Shown: positions 16,798 through 25,351, numbered from the stretch's first letter. The stretch: 64,000 bases of DNA from Acidimicrobiales bacterium (GCA_029246685.1 JAQWMR010000008.1:1-64000); one strand, 5' to 3'. Numbers and translations are program-made. The notes: a model not told the origin generated them from the sequence alone.

Positions 16798-17875
16798 GGA
16801 TATGAGGCAACCCCTTTGGTCCTTCCAGAATAGTCCCTCGGCCGAGCACCGAACCGCCAGTCTCGAGACGCTCGGTGAGCATCCGCGCCAACTCGGTTCG
16901 ATGATGACGGGCGTCGCCGAACGACACCTGGTCGAGTTGGGCTCGTTTGAGGTGCAGGTGCACGTCGGCTTCCCAGGTGAACCCGATGCCCCCGTGGACC
17001 TGGAGTGCGGACTCCGCCACGCGCACGCCGGCGTCGCTGCACCAGATCTTCGCGGTCGCGGCGGCCACCGCGGCGTCGGGGTCGTCGGCACCGATCGCCC
17101 ATGCGGCGTGGTACACCGCAGAGCGCATGCCTTCGACGTCGACAAGTATGTCGGCGCAGCGGTGCTTGACCGCCTGGAAGCTGCCGATGGGCCGTCCGAA
17201 CTGCTCGCGTTCTTTGGCGTACTCGACAGCGAGACGCATCACGGCCTCGGCGCTGCCGAGCATCTCCGCGGCATGAAAGACCGCGCCGCGGCGCCGGTGC
17301 GCGGCCACGTCTGCCACATCACCGATCACGGTCGCCGGCGCGTGGTCGAGATCGATCCACGCGAGCTCGCGGGTCTGGTCCATCGCCGGCTCCGGCGAAC
17401 GGGCGACATCGGCGAGGTCCACTGCCACGAGTTCGTTGCCGGTGGGAACGACGAGTACGTCGGCCAACGCGCCGTAGATCACCGGCTCCGGACGACCGGA
17501 GACACTGCCGTCGCCGTTGCGCTCGACGGAGCGGTGCGCCACCGCCGCAATCCGGTCGCCGGCGAGAAGCTCGGCCCGCTGACCGGCGTCCGTCACCTCG
17601 GCGATGGCTATCAGTTGCTGGAGAAGTGGCACCGGCGAGAGATGGGCGCCAGCCTGTTCGAGTAGCACGGCGACCTCCACGACACCGAGGCCGAGACCGC
17701 CATCGGCCTCGGGAACCGCGATCGCCGTCCAACCCTGCTCGATCATCGACGCCCACAAGGCTCGGTCGAAACCGTCGGTTGCGGCCCGCACTCGGTCGAT
17801 CGACGACTCGACCGCGAGGAGATCCGCCGCGGCGTCGCGAAGCGCAAGCTGGTCAGGCGACAGGTCGAAGTCCAA
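16793..17875 (-). CDS. Acyl-CoA dehydrogenase, FadE27-like subunit type
   Basis: Acyl-CoA dehydrogenase-family protein of 360 aa with a TTG start (LDFDLSPDQLALRDAA). The N-terminal domain is short and diverged, without the SEPDAGSD flavin motif seen in its paralogues. The C-terminal domain keeps KEREQFGRPIGSFQAVKHR and HGGIGFTWEADVHLHLKRAQ. This pattern matches the non-identical partner subunits of heteromeric actinobacterial enzymes, such as the FadE26/27 and FadE28/29 sterol side-chain dehydrogenases. The canonical partner is likely the divergent gene at 17942. It overlaps the downstream PhyH-like gene. Confidence 0.87.
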   Translation of the reverse strand: MDFDLSPDQLALRDAAADLLAVESSIDRVRAATDGFDRALWASMIEQGWTAIAVPEADGGLGLGVVEVAVLLEQAGAHLSPVPLLQQLIAIAEVTDAGQRAELLAGDRIAAVAHRSVERNGDGSVSGRPEPVIYGALADVLVVPTGNELVAVDLADVARSPEPAMDQTRELAWIDLDHAPATVIGDVADVAAHRRRGAVFHAAEMLGSAEAVMRLAVEYAKEREQFGRPIGSFQAVKHRCADILVDVEGMRSAVYHAAWAIGADDPDAAVAAATAKIWCSDAGVRVAESALQVHGGIGFTWEADVHLHLKRAQLDQVSFGDARHHRTELARMLTERLETGGSVLGRGTILEGPKGLPHIH

Positions 17876-17941
17876 GGGTGCGCATCGTAGAACGACGCGA
17901 CCGTTTCTGACAGTTGCGTCACCTCTTGGTAGACCGAGGCC

Positions 17942-19129
17942 GTGGACCTCACTCCCACCGCCGAACAGGACGAGTTCCGGCGGGAATGTCGCGCCTGGTT
18001 GGAGGCGAACCTGCCGTGGGAATACGGGGTCGGCCTCCCACCGCTCTTCGATGAACTCGATGAAGAGGTCGCGTTCCTGCGCGAGTGGCAAGGCAAGCTC
18101 GCAAAGGCGGGCATGGTCGGCGTCACATGGCCGAGCGAGTTCGGCGGGCGCGACGCCACGCCACTGCACCACTACATCGTCCAAGAGGAGCTGGCCCGAG
18201 CCCGCGCTCCGGAACTGGTGGGTCGAATCGGCGTGAATCTCGTGGGCCCCACGGTCTTGGCCCACGGCACAGACGCGCAGAAGGCTCGATGGCTCCCGAG
18301 CATCCTCAGCGCCGAGCAGCTTTTCTGCCAGCTCTTCAGCGAGCCGGACGCGGGCAGCGATCTGGCCGCCGTGAAAACCCGGGCCGTGCGCGCGGATCGC
18401 GGATGGCTGCTCAGCGGCCAGAAGGTGTGGACGTCCTACGCGCAGTTCGCGGACTGGGGCCTGTGTCTCGCCCGCTCCGACCCGGAGGCACGCAAGAACA
18501 AGGGCATCTCCGCTTTCATGGTCGACATGCGCGCGCCGGGCATCGAGATTCGCCCACTCCGCCAGATCACCGACGAAGCGGACTTCAACGAAGTCTTCTT
18601 CGACGACGTGTTCGTCGGCGACGACCAGCTCATCGGGCCGGAGCGCGGCGGCTGGGGGGTGTCGGGCTCGACGCTCACCCACGAGCGAGGCACGAACCCG
18701 CGTCAGTTGGTGATCCACACCCAACTGCTCGACGAGCTCTTCCGGCTCGCCGTCGACCGAGATCTCACCGACGATCCCCGCACCGAACAGGACCTCGCCC
18801 AGGCCTTCGTCGAGCTCCGCCTCTTCCAACTGCAGAACTGGCGCTCCCTCAGCCGGCTCCAACACGGGCGCGAGCTGGGTCCCGAGGCGGCAACCGCGAA
18901 GCTCTACTGGAGCGAGATGAGCCAGCGGATGCATGCAACAGCGATGTCTGTCCTCGGCGACGAAGCTCCGCTGTGGCGAGGGGCGCAGGACAACCCGGCC
19001 GACGGCCGTTGGCAGCGCTCGTGGCTCTACTACCGGGCCGCCTCGATCTTCGCGGGCACCAACGAGATCCAACGCAACATCATCGGCGAACGCACACTCG
19101 GGCTTCCACGAGAACCGCGACCCGCCTGA
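17942..19129 (+). CDS. Acyl-CoA dehydrogenase, FadE26-like subunit type
   Basis: Protein of 395 aa from a GTG start at 17942. It begins MDLTPTAEQDEFRRECRAW and carries FSEPDAGSDLAAVKTR for FAD contact, VWTSYAQFADWG, and AGTNEIQRNIIGERTLGLPR near the C-terminus. It is a paralogue of the protein at 3822-4988. Divergent from the FadE27-like gene only 66 bases away, it probably forms an alpha2beta2-type enzyme with it. Such pairs act on bulky or branched acyl-CoAs such as sterol side chains. Confidence 0.93.
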   Translation: MDLTPTAEQDEFRRECRAWLEANLPWEYGVGLPPLFDELDEEVAFLREWQGKLAKAGMVGVTWPSEFGGRDATPLHHYIVQEELARARAPELVGRIGVNLVGPTVLAHGTDAQKARWLPSILSAEQLFCQLFSEPDAGSDLAAVKTRAVRADRGWLLSGQKVWTSYAQFADWGLCLARSDPEARKNKGISAFMVDMRAPGIEIRPLRQITDEADFNEVFFDDVFVGDDQLIGPERGGWGVSGSTLTHERGTNPRQLVIHTQLLDELFRLAVDRDLTDDPRTEQDLAQAFVELRLFQLQNWRSLSRLQHGRELGPEAATAKLYWSEMSQRMHATAMSVLGDEAPLWRGAQDNPADGRWQRSWLYYRAASIFAGTNEIQRNIIGERTLGLPREPRPA

Positions 19130-19130
19130 T

Positions 19131-19619
19131 CTACTCGAGTGAGGCCTTGATGCCCGCGAGCGTCGCCTCCATGCCCTTGCGCATTGAACCGCGACGGGCC
19201 CCACCGAGGTCATAGAACAACTTCTTGAAGCCCTCGTACTGCTCGTAGGAGAACGACTCCGTCAAGGTCACGCCACCGTCGTTCTCGGCAATGTCAAAGG
19301 TCCACGTCGTGTACCCCTCGGCGACGAACGCGAACGTGGTGTTCGGCTCGTAGACGGTCACCTCCGACGTCGTCGTCCAGGTCTTGAGCGGGATCGGCCC
19401 GAGCGCGACCCGATTGTCGCCCTCGAATCGGGCGCCGAGCGCGGGCCCGTCATCGAGCCAACGCCCTCCGGTGTTCTCCGGGCTCCACTCCCCCATGCGC
19501 GTGATGTCCGAGACGGCGGCAAACACATCTTCGGCGGAAGCGTCGATCTCGATCGAGGCGGATGAAGCGATGATGTCTGGCGTGCACGCGAGTCTCGCGC
19601 CGATTTCCCGATGGGCCAT
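19131..19619 (-). CDS. SRPBCC (START/Bet v1-fold) family protein
   Basis: A 162-aa ligand-binding helix-grip protein. The N-terminal ASIEIDASAEDVFAAVSDIT and GEWSPENTGGRW are typical of polyketide-cyclase/dehydrase-like SRPBCC members. The middle has TWTTTSEVTVYEPNTTFAF and the C-terminus a long amphipathic helix. Such proteins bind hydrophobic ligands; no catalytic residue can be assigned. It converges with the acyl-CoA dehydrogenase (1-base gap) and is divergent from the enoyl-CoA hydratase. Confidence 0.87.
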   Translation of the reverse strand: MAHREIGARLACTPDIIASSASIEIDASAEDVFAAVSDITRMGEWSPENTGGRWLDDGPALGARFEGDNRVALGPIPLKTWTTTSEVTVYEPNTTFAFVAEGYTTWTFDIAENDGGVTLTESFSYEQYEGFKKLFYDLGGARRGSMRKGMEATLAGIKASLE

Positions 19620-19655
19620 ATCGCTCTTCGTCCCGCGGCCTGTCAGCATGGGGAG

Positions 19656-20486
19656 ATGAGCGACTTTCAGGCGATCACCTACGAGGTCGACGGCGCGATC
19701 TGCACGATCACGCTCGATCGGCCCGATGTGGCGAATGCACAGGACACCCGCATGATCGATGAGCTCGATGCGGCTTTCGATATAGCCGATGCGGACGACG
19801 ACGTCCGGGTCGTGATTCTCGCCGGCAACGGTAAGCACTGGTCCGCCGGCCACGACCTCAAAGCGCTGGTGGGCGACACCGAGCCCGATGAATGGCGCCT
19901 CATGCGAAAGACGCCTGAAGGCAAGTGGTTCCACGAGAAGACGATGTACTTCGATCGCTGCCTGCGGATCCGCGACTTCCGCAAGCCGACGATCGCCCAG
20001 GTCCAGGGCAAGTGCATCGCCGCCGGCGTGATGCTCGCCTGCATGTGCGACCTGATCGTCGCGAGCGACGACGCCTCGTTCTCCAACCCGGTGTTGCGGA
20101 TGACCGGCGCCGGCGTCGAGCTCCTGGTCGAGCCGTGGGAGATGCCGGCCCGCAAGGCGAAGGAATTCCTTCTCGCGGCGGAGACGTTCAGTGCTGACGA
20201 TGCCGAACGCCTCGGCATGGTGAACCGAGTCGTGCCCCGCAACGACCTGGCCACCACAACCCGCGAGCTCGCCGACCGCATCGCCCTCGTCCCACCCGCC
20301 ACGGCGCAAGTGGTGAAGCGCTCGATCAACAAGACGCTCGATCTCCAAGGCCAGCGCGACGCGTACGACTACCACTTCCAAGCCCACCACTGGATGCACA
20401 ACACCGCGACTGCGCTCGACGCGCTCGAAGCTCGGCAGGCGAAGGGCTCCATGAAAGAGGTGTTCGCCGAGCACCGGGACGAGTGA
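19656..20486 (+). CDS. Enoyl-CoA hydratase/isomerase family protein
   Basis: Crotonase-fold protein of 276 aa. The oxyanion-hole blocks are AGNGKHWSAGHDLKAL near residue 60 and QGKCIAAGVMLACMCDL near 120, with SNPVLRMTGAG after them. The usual first catalytic glutamate region (typically AAVNG...GGGxEL) reads CIAAGVML, so hydratase activity may be weak or the enzyme may be an isomerase/hydrolase-type crotonase. Start at ATG 19656 behind GGGGAG. The stop overlaps the CaiB gene start (GTGA), so they form a coupled pair. Confidence 0.9.
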   Translation: MSDFQAITYEVDGAICTITLDRPDVANAQDTRMIDELDAAFDIADADDDVRVVILAGNGKHWSAGHDLKALVGDTEPDEWRLMRKTPEGKWFHEKTMYFDRCLRIRDFRKPTIAQVQGKCIAAGVMLACMCDLIVASDDASFSNPVLRMTGAGVELLVEPWEMPARKAKEFLLAAETFSADDAERLGMVNRVVPRNDLATTTRELADRIALVPPATAQVVKRSINKTLDLQGQRDAYDYHFQAHHWMHNTATALDALEARQAKGSMKEVFAEHRDE

Positions 20487-21682
20487 GGCGTCCCCTCGAG
20501 GGCCTACGCGTCCTCGATCTCGGCACTCGGATCGCCGCGCCATTTTGCGCGGGCATCCTCGGTGAGCAGGGGGCCGAGGTCATCAAGATCGAGCAGCCGC
20601 AGGGCGGTGACCCGCTCCGTGATCTCGGTCCCTTCATCGACACCGACGACGGTCCGTACTCGCTGTACTGGGCAGTGGAGGGACGGGGCCGGAAGTCGGT
20701 CACCTTGGATCTGCGCAGGGAAGAGGGCCAAGCCATCTTTCGGGACCTGGCCGCCGCCTCTGACGTCGTTTGCGAGAACTTCCGGCCCGGCACGCTCGAG
20801 CGCTGGAACATCGACCCCTCTCAGCTCGACTCTCGCTTGGTCACGGTACGGATAAGCGTGTTCGGGCAGGACGGACCCAAGTCGTTGCGACCTGGCCTCG
20901 ATCGCAACGGCGTCGCCTACGGCGGACTTCTCCACCTCACCGGAGAGCCGGATCGACCCCCCGTTCGACCTGGGGTCACCGTCACGGACTATCTGACCGG
21001 CGTGTTCTCGGCCCAGGCCGCAGTCGCGCTTCTCTACGAGCGCGACGCTCGGGGCTCGGGCGTCGGCGGCGTGATCGACGCCTACCTCTACGGCTCGGCT
21101 CTGCGCATTCTCGAGTGGTCGATCGCCGCCTACGACAAGCTCGGCGTCGTCAGGAACCGAACGGGCAACCGCCTGGAACACTCGGCGCCGCTGGACAACT
21201 ATCCGAGCAAGGACGGCCGCTACGTCTGCATCGTCGCCGCCGCCCAGAACAACTTCGAGCGCCTGTGCGCGGCGATGGACCGGCCGGACCTGCTCACCGA
21301 TGAGCGCTACGCTACGCCGCAGGGCCGCGCCTCGAACAACACCGCGATCAACCAGATCGTGGCGGACTGGGCGCTCGCGCTGACCGCTGCCGAGATCGAA
21401 GAGCGCTGCGTTGCCAACGACGTGCCGGTGGGCACCGCGTACGACGCAGCCGATCTGAGCAACGACGAGCACGTGATCGCCCGCGGCGACATCCTCACCG
21501 TCGACGACCCGGTGATCGGCGCCGTCCGCCAGCAGGCCCCGTTCCCCCGCTTCGCGGGCGAGCCCCACCCCGAGCCGTCCGGTGCACCTCGGCTCGGCGC
21601 CGACACCGACGAGATTCTCGGCTCAGTGCTCGGCTACGACAGCGCGCGCCTTGCCGACCTTCGAGACCGCGCCATCATCTGA
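20483..21682 (+). CDS. CaiB/BaiF-type (class III) CoA-transferase
   Basis: Protein of 399 aa that moves CoA between carboxylic acids through an aspartyl-CoA thioester. It shows the N-terminal LEGLRVLDLGTRIAAPFCAG, GAEVIKIEQPQGGDPLR, and GRGRKSVTLDLRREEGQ. The VTDYLTGVFSAQAAVALL segment is where the catalytic Asp is expected. GTG start overlaps the hydratase stop. Likely partners are acyl-CoAs made in the surrounding pathway, for example bile-acid-like, carnitine-like or aromatic acids. Confidence 0.93.
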   Translation: MRRPLEGLRVLDLGTRIAAPFCAGILGEQGAEVIKIEQPQGGDPLRDLGPFIDTDDGPYSLYWAVEGRGRKSVTLDLRREEGQAIFRDLAAASDVVCENFRPGTLERWNIDPSQLDSRLVTVRISVFGQDGPKSLRPGLDRNGVAYGGLLHLTGEPDRPPVRPGVTVTDYLTGVFSAQAAVALLYERDARGSGVGGVIDAYLYGSALRILEWSIAAYDKLGVVRNRTGNRLEHSAPLDNYPSKDGRYVCIVAAAQNNFERLCAAMDRPDLLTDERYATPQGRASNNTAINQIVADWALALTAAEIEERCVANDVPVGTAYDAADLSNDEHVIARGDILTVDDPVIGAVRQQAPFPRFAGEPHPEPSGAPRLGADTDEILGSVLGYDSARLADLRDRAII

Positions 21683-21748
21683 GAAGTTGCTGAAAATCTC
21701 CTGAAGGCGGTCTCCTCAAGCGCAGATTGTTCGTTTCCGACGGGTGAG

Positions 21749-22307
21749 ATGATGCCATCCGTGACCGACCCCCACGAGCCCTCCCATCCGCTCGACCGAG
21801 CGATCGACGCGGCGCGCGCCGGCAAGTCGTCCGGCTTCGATCGGCTCTACCGCGCGCTCGCCGGACCGATCACCGGTTTCGCGCGGGCCCGGGGAGCGGC
21901 CGACCCGGAGGGCATCTGCAACGAGACGTTTCTGCGGGCCTTCCGATCGATCCGCGAGTTCCAGGGCGGCGGCAGCGCTTTCAGACGGTGGGTCTTCTCG
22001 ATTTGTCGCAACCAGCTGATCGACGCCCACCGGGCGACGCAACGCCGTCCGAACGAAGTGCTTGCCGAGCCACCCGTGCGCACCCAGCCGGCGGCCGAGG
22101 ACGTCGCCCTCTCGGGCCTAGGTCGGTCGGCTGCTGCACGCATTGACCGACGAGCAGCGCGAGGTCATCGTGCTTCGACTCATCGCGGACCTGTCGCTCA
22201 TCGACACAGCTGAGATCGTCGGCCGCCGGGTGAGCGCCGTGAAACGGCTGCAGGCGAGAGCGCTCAAACAGCTGCAGTCGGAAATTCTTTGCCAGGAGGT
22301 CTCCTGA
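21749..22307 (+). pseudogene. ECF-type RNA polymerase sigma factor, frameshifted
   Basis: Region 2 is clear in the first frame: GFDRLYRALAGPITGFARA, CNETFLRAFRSIREFQGGG and FRRWVFSICRNQLIDAHR. After about residue 122 (near 22115-22125) region 4 continues in another frame: RLLHALTDEQREVIVLRLIA, then VGRRVSAVKRLQARALKQL. It ends in TGA at 22305-22307 overlapping the next ATG (TGATG). A single-base indel joins about 185 codons. The gene is coupled to an acidic membrane protein that is probably its regulator. The lesion could be a sequence error. The cassette resembles the one at 51932-53045. Confidence 0.82.
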
Positions 22308-22999
22308 TGGGATTCGACGACGTTGACGGGGGTGACATGACCCCCGACGACCTCTCCGCTGAGCAACTCGCCGCTCTGCTCGACGTGGACCCGAGCGCGT
22401 TCCCCGGCCACCCGGTCGCCGACGCGTTGCGGGCCGCTCGAGCTGAGATGGCGAGCGAAGCAGTACCGGCACCCAGTGCGGCGCTGTCGGAGTTCCTCGA
22501 TGTGGGTCCGGTCACGCAACTGATCCCCCTGTCGGCGACGGTCGACGTGGACCTCGACCTCGACGCCGTCGACGACTCCACCATCAGGAGACCTGCCTTG
22601 ATCAGCACCATCACCGCGTTCGTCGGAACCTTCGCCGGAAAGGTGGTCGTCGGTACGACGGTCGCCGCCGCGTCGGTCGGCGGCGTTCACGCCACCGGCG
22701 TCGTCGACGTTCCCGGCCTGCCCGAGATCGAAGATCCCGTGATCATCGAGATCGAAGCCGAGGACGACATCGACGACCTCGTCGACGAGGTCGAGCGCCA
22801 GCTTGAAGCCATCGAAGACGACGAATCCGACGACGATGCGGACTCGGACGACGAGTCAGAGGACGACGACCTACACGATGATGACACCGAGGCCGGTCTC
22901 GATGATGACGGCGAGTTCGACGACGAGTCCGATGATGACGAGTCTGGCGAAGACGAGTCAGATGATGAGGAGGAAGAAGAAGAAGACGACGACGAGTAG
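22307..22999 (+). CDS. Single-pass membrane protein with long acidic tail, sigma-factor partner
   Basis: Protein of 230 aa. The N-terminal cytoplasmic part (DLSAEQLAALLDVDPSAF) may contact the sigma factor. One hydrophobic segment follows (about residues 97-120, STITAFVGTFAGKVVVGTTV). The C-terminus, about residues 145-230, is almost entirely Asp, Glu and Ser and would be extracytoplasmic. No zinc-binding anti-sigma motif (HxxxCxxC) is present. Position and coupling suggest an anti-sigma or envelope sensor; the acidic tail could bind cations or wall polymers. Start fixed by the TGATG overlap. Confidence 0.75.
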   Translation: MGFDDVDGGDMTPDDLSAEQLAALLDVDPSAFPGHPVADALRAARAEMASEAVPAPSAALSEFLDVGPVTQLIPLSATVDVDLDLDAVDDSTIRRPALISTITAFVGTFAGKVVVGTTVAAASVGGVHATGVVDVPGLPEIEDPVIIEIEAEDDIDDLVDEVERQLEAIEDDESDDDADSDDESEDDDLHDDDTEAGLDDDGEFDDESDDDESGEDESDDEEEEEEDDDE

Positions 23000-23002
23000 T
23001 CC

Positions 23003-23689
23003 TCAGTCGTCTCCGGCAGTCCGATCCTCTGCGGGTTTGACCTTGCCGATTCGGACGTAGATCTCATCCGGAATGTCGGTGGGCCGGCGGTACACATGGT
23101 GTACGCACGGCTCACCGGCGCGTTCGGGCGGGAACTCGATGGAGGTCAGTCGCCCGGTCGCCTCGACTGCCTGCATCTCGTTGTTGACGGAGCAGTGGGC
23201 GCAATACGACCAGAGTGAGTCGCGGCCGAAGGTGCGCGGCCCTCGCTCGTGCAGCACCAGTAGGGCGTCCTCCCCCTCATACGCACCCGAGTCGACGAGC
23301 CACCCGCCGGTTCCGCACCGAAACGACATGACGATCTTCTCGTCGTCCTCGATGATGTCGACGTCGGCCCCGTTGGCGAGCATCGCCCGAGCCACCACTT
23401 TCGCCCGCACCTCAGCCGGCACGGACCACCAGTCGTTCTCCGGCAGCGCCCGATCGGCGAGGTTGCGGTCGCCGTGGCGGCGCAATGCGTCCTCCACCGC
23501 CGCCTCGCCCTGGGTCTCACCGATGTGGGACAACAGCTCGGTGATGACGCGAATCGAGTACTGCTTGAGCGTTCGGTTCTGATTCACACCGCGATCGAGT
23601 TGGTCACGAGCGAGGTCGAGGTCGCCGGCGTCGAGCGCGTCGCGCGCCTGTTGAAGATGCGAGAGGCGGTCGATCCCGTCAGTGGTCAC
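23003..23689 (-). CDS. Conserved-looking protein of unknown function with Cys/His cluster
   Basis: Protein of 228 aa starting at GTG 23689. The N-terminal half is helical (LSHLQQARDALDAGDLDLAR, repeat-like, then ITELLSHIGETQGEAAVEDA). The C-terminal half has beta-type segments with SFRCGTGG, SYCAHCSVNNEMQ and PCVHHVYRRP. The spacing of these cysteines and histidines suggests a metal site or redox centre. The arrangement recalls the helical ATC-hydrolase-like family (L-2-amino-thiazoline-4-carboxylate hydrolase), but this is only a resemblance. Convergent with the acidic membrane protein gene. Confidence 0.65.
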   Translation of the reverse strand: MTTDGIDRLSHLQQARDALDAGDLDLARDQLDRGVNQNRTLKQYSIRVITELLSHIGETQGEAAVEDALRRHGDRNLADRALPENDWWSVPAEVRAKVVARAMLANGADVDIIEDDEKIVMSFRCGTGGWLVDSGAYEGEDALLVLHERGPRTFGRDSLWSYCAHCSVNNEMQAVEATGRLTSIEFPPERAGEPCVHHVYRRPTDIPDEIYVRIGKVKPAEDRTAGDD

Positions 23690-23780
23690 CGGGCGATGGT
23701 GGCACTGACGTGCACTCCCGCGCCACGGCTACCGCTGGGCTGCGCGATGCTGGCGAGCGCGAGAGAGGGTGGACAGGTCG

Positions 23781-24223
23781 GTGAACGACGAGCAGATCGA
23801 GATCGTCTCGTTCGAGAACGCGACCCGCTGATCGGAGCGGAAGAGGCGGCGGCGCGGGGCGTGCGGGTCTACACGATCGGTTTCGGCACGGACGAGCCGA
23901 TCGGCCTGTCATGCACCGCCGAGCAGCTCGGCCCCGACACCTTCGCCGGATTCGTCGAACTCAACGAGGCGAACGACTACCTCGGCTTCCGCCAGTTCCT
24001 CCTGATCGACCAGCCCAACCTGGAAGCCATCGCCGAGATGACGGGCGGCGCCTTCTTCCGCGCGACCGATGCCCAGGAAGTCAGCGACGTCTTCAGCGAA
24101 CTCCCCGGCCAAGTCGAGTTGCAGACCGAGGAGACCGAACGCACGGTCCTCTTCGTCATCCCCGCCGTCGCCGCCCTGATGCTGGCCCTCGCCCTGAGCC
24201 TGATCTGGAACCGCTACCCCTAG
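23781..24223 (+). pseudogene. Truncated von Willebrand factor A (Bat-like) membrane protein remnant
   Basis: The frame ending at TAG 24221-24223 encodes GAEEAAARGVRVYTIGFGTD, then EAIAEMTGGAFFRATDAQEV and a C-terminal membrane helix (VLFVIPAVAALMLALALSL). This is the back half of a BatA/BatB-type VWA protein. The N-terminal helix and the MIDAS DxSxS strand are missing. A GTG at 23781 starts a 16-codon stub (VNDEQIEIVSFENATR) closed by TGA at 23829, which looks like the head of a different gene. The segment is therefore probably a deletion junction between two genes. The palindromic repeat at 24225 begins directly after the stop. Confidence 0.7.
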
Positions 24224-24224
24224 C

Positions 24225-24257
24225 GCTGCACTTGGGGTCAGACCCCCCGCTGCACTT
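24225..24257 (+). repeat. Palindromic intergenic repeat, GGGGTCAGACCCC family, copy 2
   Basis: GCTGCACTTGGGGTCAGACC followed by CCCCGCTGCACTT. It is nearly identical to copy 1 at 7991 and has the same flanking GCTGCAC direct repeats. It lies in the 51-base gap between a truncated VWA gene and a Gfo/Idh gene. Confidence 0.75.
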
Positions 24258-24274
24258 GGCAGGAAACGACGCAG

Positions 24275-25351
24275 TCAGCGGAGGAACTCGGCGATCTCGA
24301 CCGGGCGTCCTTCGTCGATCGAGCGGTGCGCAGCGGCGCCGACCGCTACCGACACCAGGCCGTCCTCCAGCGACACGTCCGGCGCGCGCCCTTCGAGGAT
24401 GGCATCGCGGAAGTGGGTGTGCTCGATGTAGGACGAGCCGTCGTGAAACCCCTGATACGCGATGCGATCGTCGTGAATCTCCTCGACGGGAACGGTGCCG
24501 TAGAAGTGTTCGCCCCGGCGCCCGGTGCGAAACTCGTTCCCGGGCAGCAGGGCCTCCACTTTGCCCTTCGCCCCGAGCACGCTGACTTCCTCGGTGTAGC
24601 GGGTTGCCTCGGCGAACATGCAGAGGTCGAGCATCCCGCGGGAACCATCGGCGAAGTCGACGATGACGTAGGCGTTGTCGAGGATGTCAGAGGTCTCGCC
24701 GTCGTAGACCTCGTCGAGATGGTTGACGTCCTGGTTACCACTGGCCATCACGCGAACGGGCGGCGCCGGCATGATCCGGTTCATCAGGTCGAAGAAATGG
24801 CAGCACTTCTCCACGAGCGTGCCGCCGGTGTTCGCCGAGAAGCGGTTCCAGTTGCCGACCTTCTCCAGGAACGGCATCCGGTGTTCGCGGATCGCGACCA
24901 TGCGGGGTCGACCGACCGCGCCGTCGTCGACGTCCTCGATCAGCTTTGCGATCGGCGGGATGTAGCGGTACTCGAGCCCCACCCAGGTGATCGCCTCACG
25001 GGCGGCCGCGAGATCCATGACCGTGTAGCAGTCCTCGACCGTGGTGCAGAGTGGCTTCTCCACGAGCACGTGAAGCTCGGTCTGCAGGACATCGCCGAGC
25101 ACGTCCACGTGGGTCATGTTGGGCGACGCGATCACCACCGCGTCGCACACTCCAGCGTCGATCAAGTCGCGGTGGTCGGCGAACGTGGCGGCATCGGGCA
25201 CGAGTGCCGATGCGGTCCCGCGGCTTCCCTCGTCAGGGTCAGACACCGCGGAGATCGCGGCGCCCTCGACGTGCAGGAGGTTGTTGATGTGCTCGACGCC
25301 CATCATCCCCGTGCCGATCACCCCGTATCGCAGCTCGGTGTCACCAGTCAT
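24275..25351 (-). CDS. Gfo/Idh/MocA-family NAD(P)-dependent oxidoreductase
   Basis: Protein of 358 aa. The N-terminal Rossmann domain has GVIGTGMMGVEH and VIASPNMTHVD, with the family's EKPL (LVEKPLCTTVED, near residue 98) that positions the nicotinamide. The C-terminal alpha/beta domain carries the catalytic-region GGTLVEKCCHFFDLMNR, in which the lysine and histidine are candidates. Substrates in the family are sugars, inositols and their derivatives. The upstream TAAGCT box lies 9 bases before the ATG and overlaps the promoter of the divergent aldo/keto reductase. Confidence 0.92.
   Translation of the reverse strand: MTGDTELRYGVIGTGMMGVEHINNLLHVEGAAISAVSDPDEGSRGTASALVPDAATFADHRDLIDAGVCDAVVIASPNMTHVDVLGDVLQTELHVLVEKPLCTTVEDCYTVMDLAAAREAITWVGLEYRYIPPIAKLIEDVDDGAVGRPRMVAIREHRMPFLEKVGNWNRFSANTGGTLVEKCCHFFDLMNRIMPAPPVRVMASGNQDVNHLDEVYDGETSDILDNAYVIVDFADGSRGMLDLCMFAEATRYTEEVSVLGAKGKVEALLPGNEFRTGRRGEHFYGTVPVEEIHDDRIAYQGFHDGSSYIEHTHFRDAILEGRAPDVSLEDGLVSVAVGAAAHRSIDEGRPVEIAEFLR

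Noticed and set aside
16793..19213. An 806-codon minus-strand open frame
   Set aside because: Only its last 360 codons encode the dehydrogenase. The rest is antisense to the plus-strand dehydrogenase at 17942.
22687..23115. Serine-rich minus-strand frame of 142 codons
   Set aside because: It is the antisense of the Asp/Glu codon run (GAC/GAT/GAG read as serine codons) in the acidic membrane protein.
23837..24223. VWA region considered as a complete small gene starting near GAEEAAARG
   Set aside because: There is no start codon or ribosome-binding site there, and the MIDAS strand that defines the fold is absent. A remnant is the better reading.
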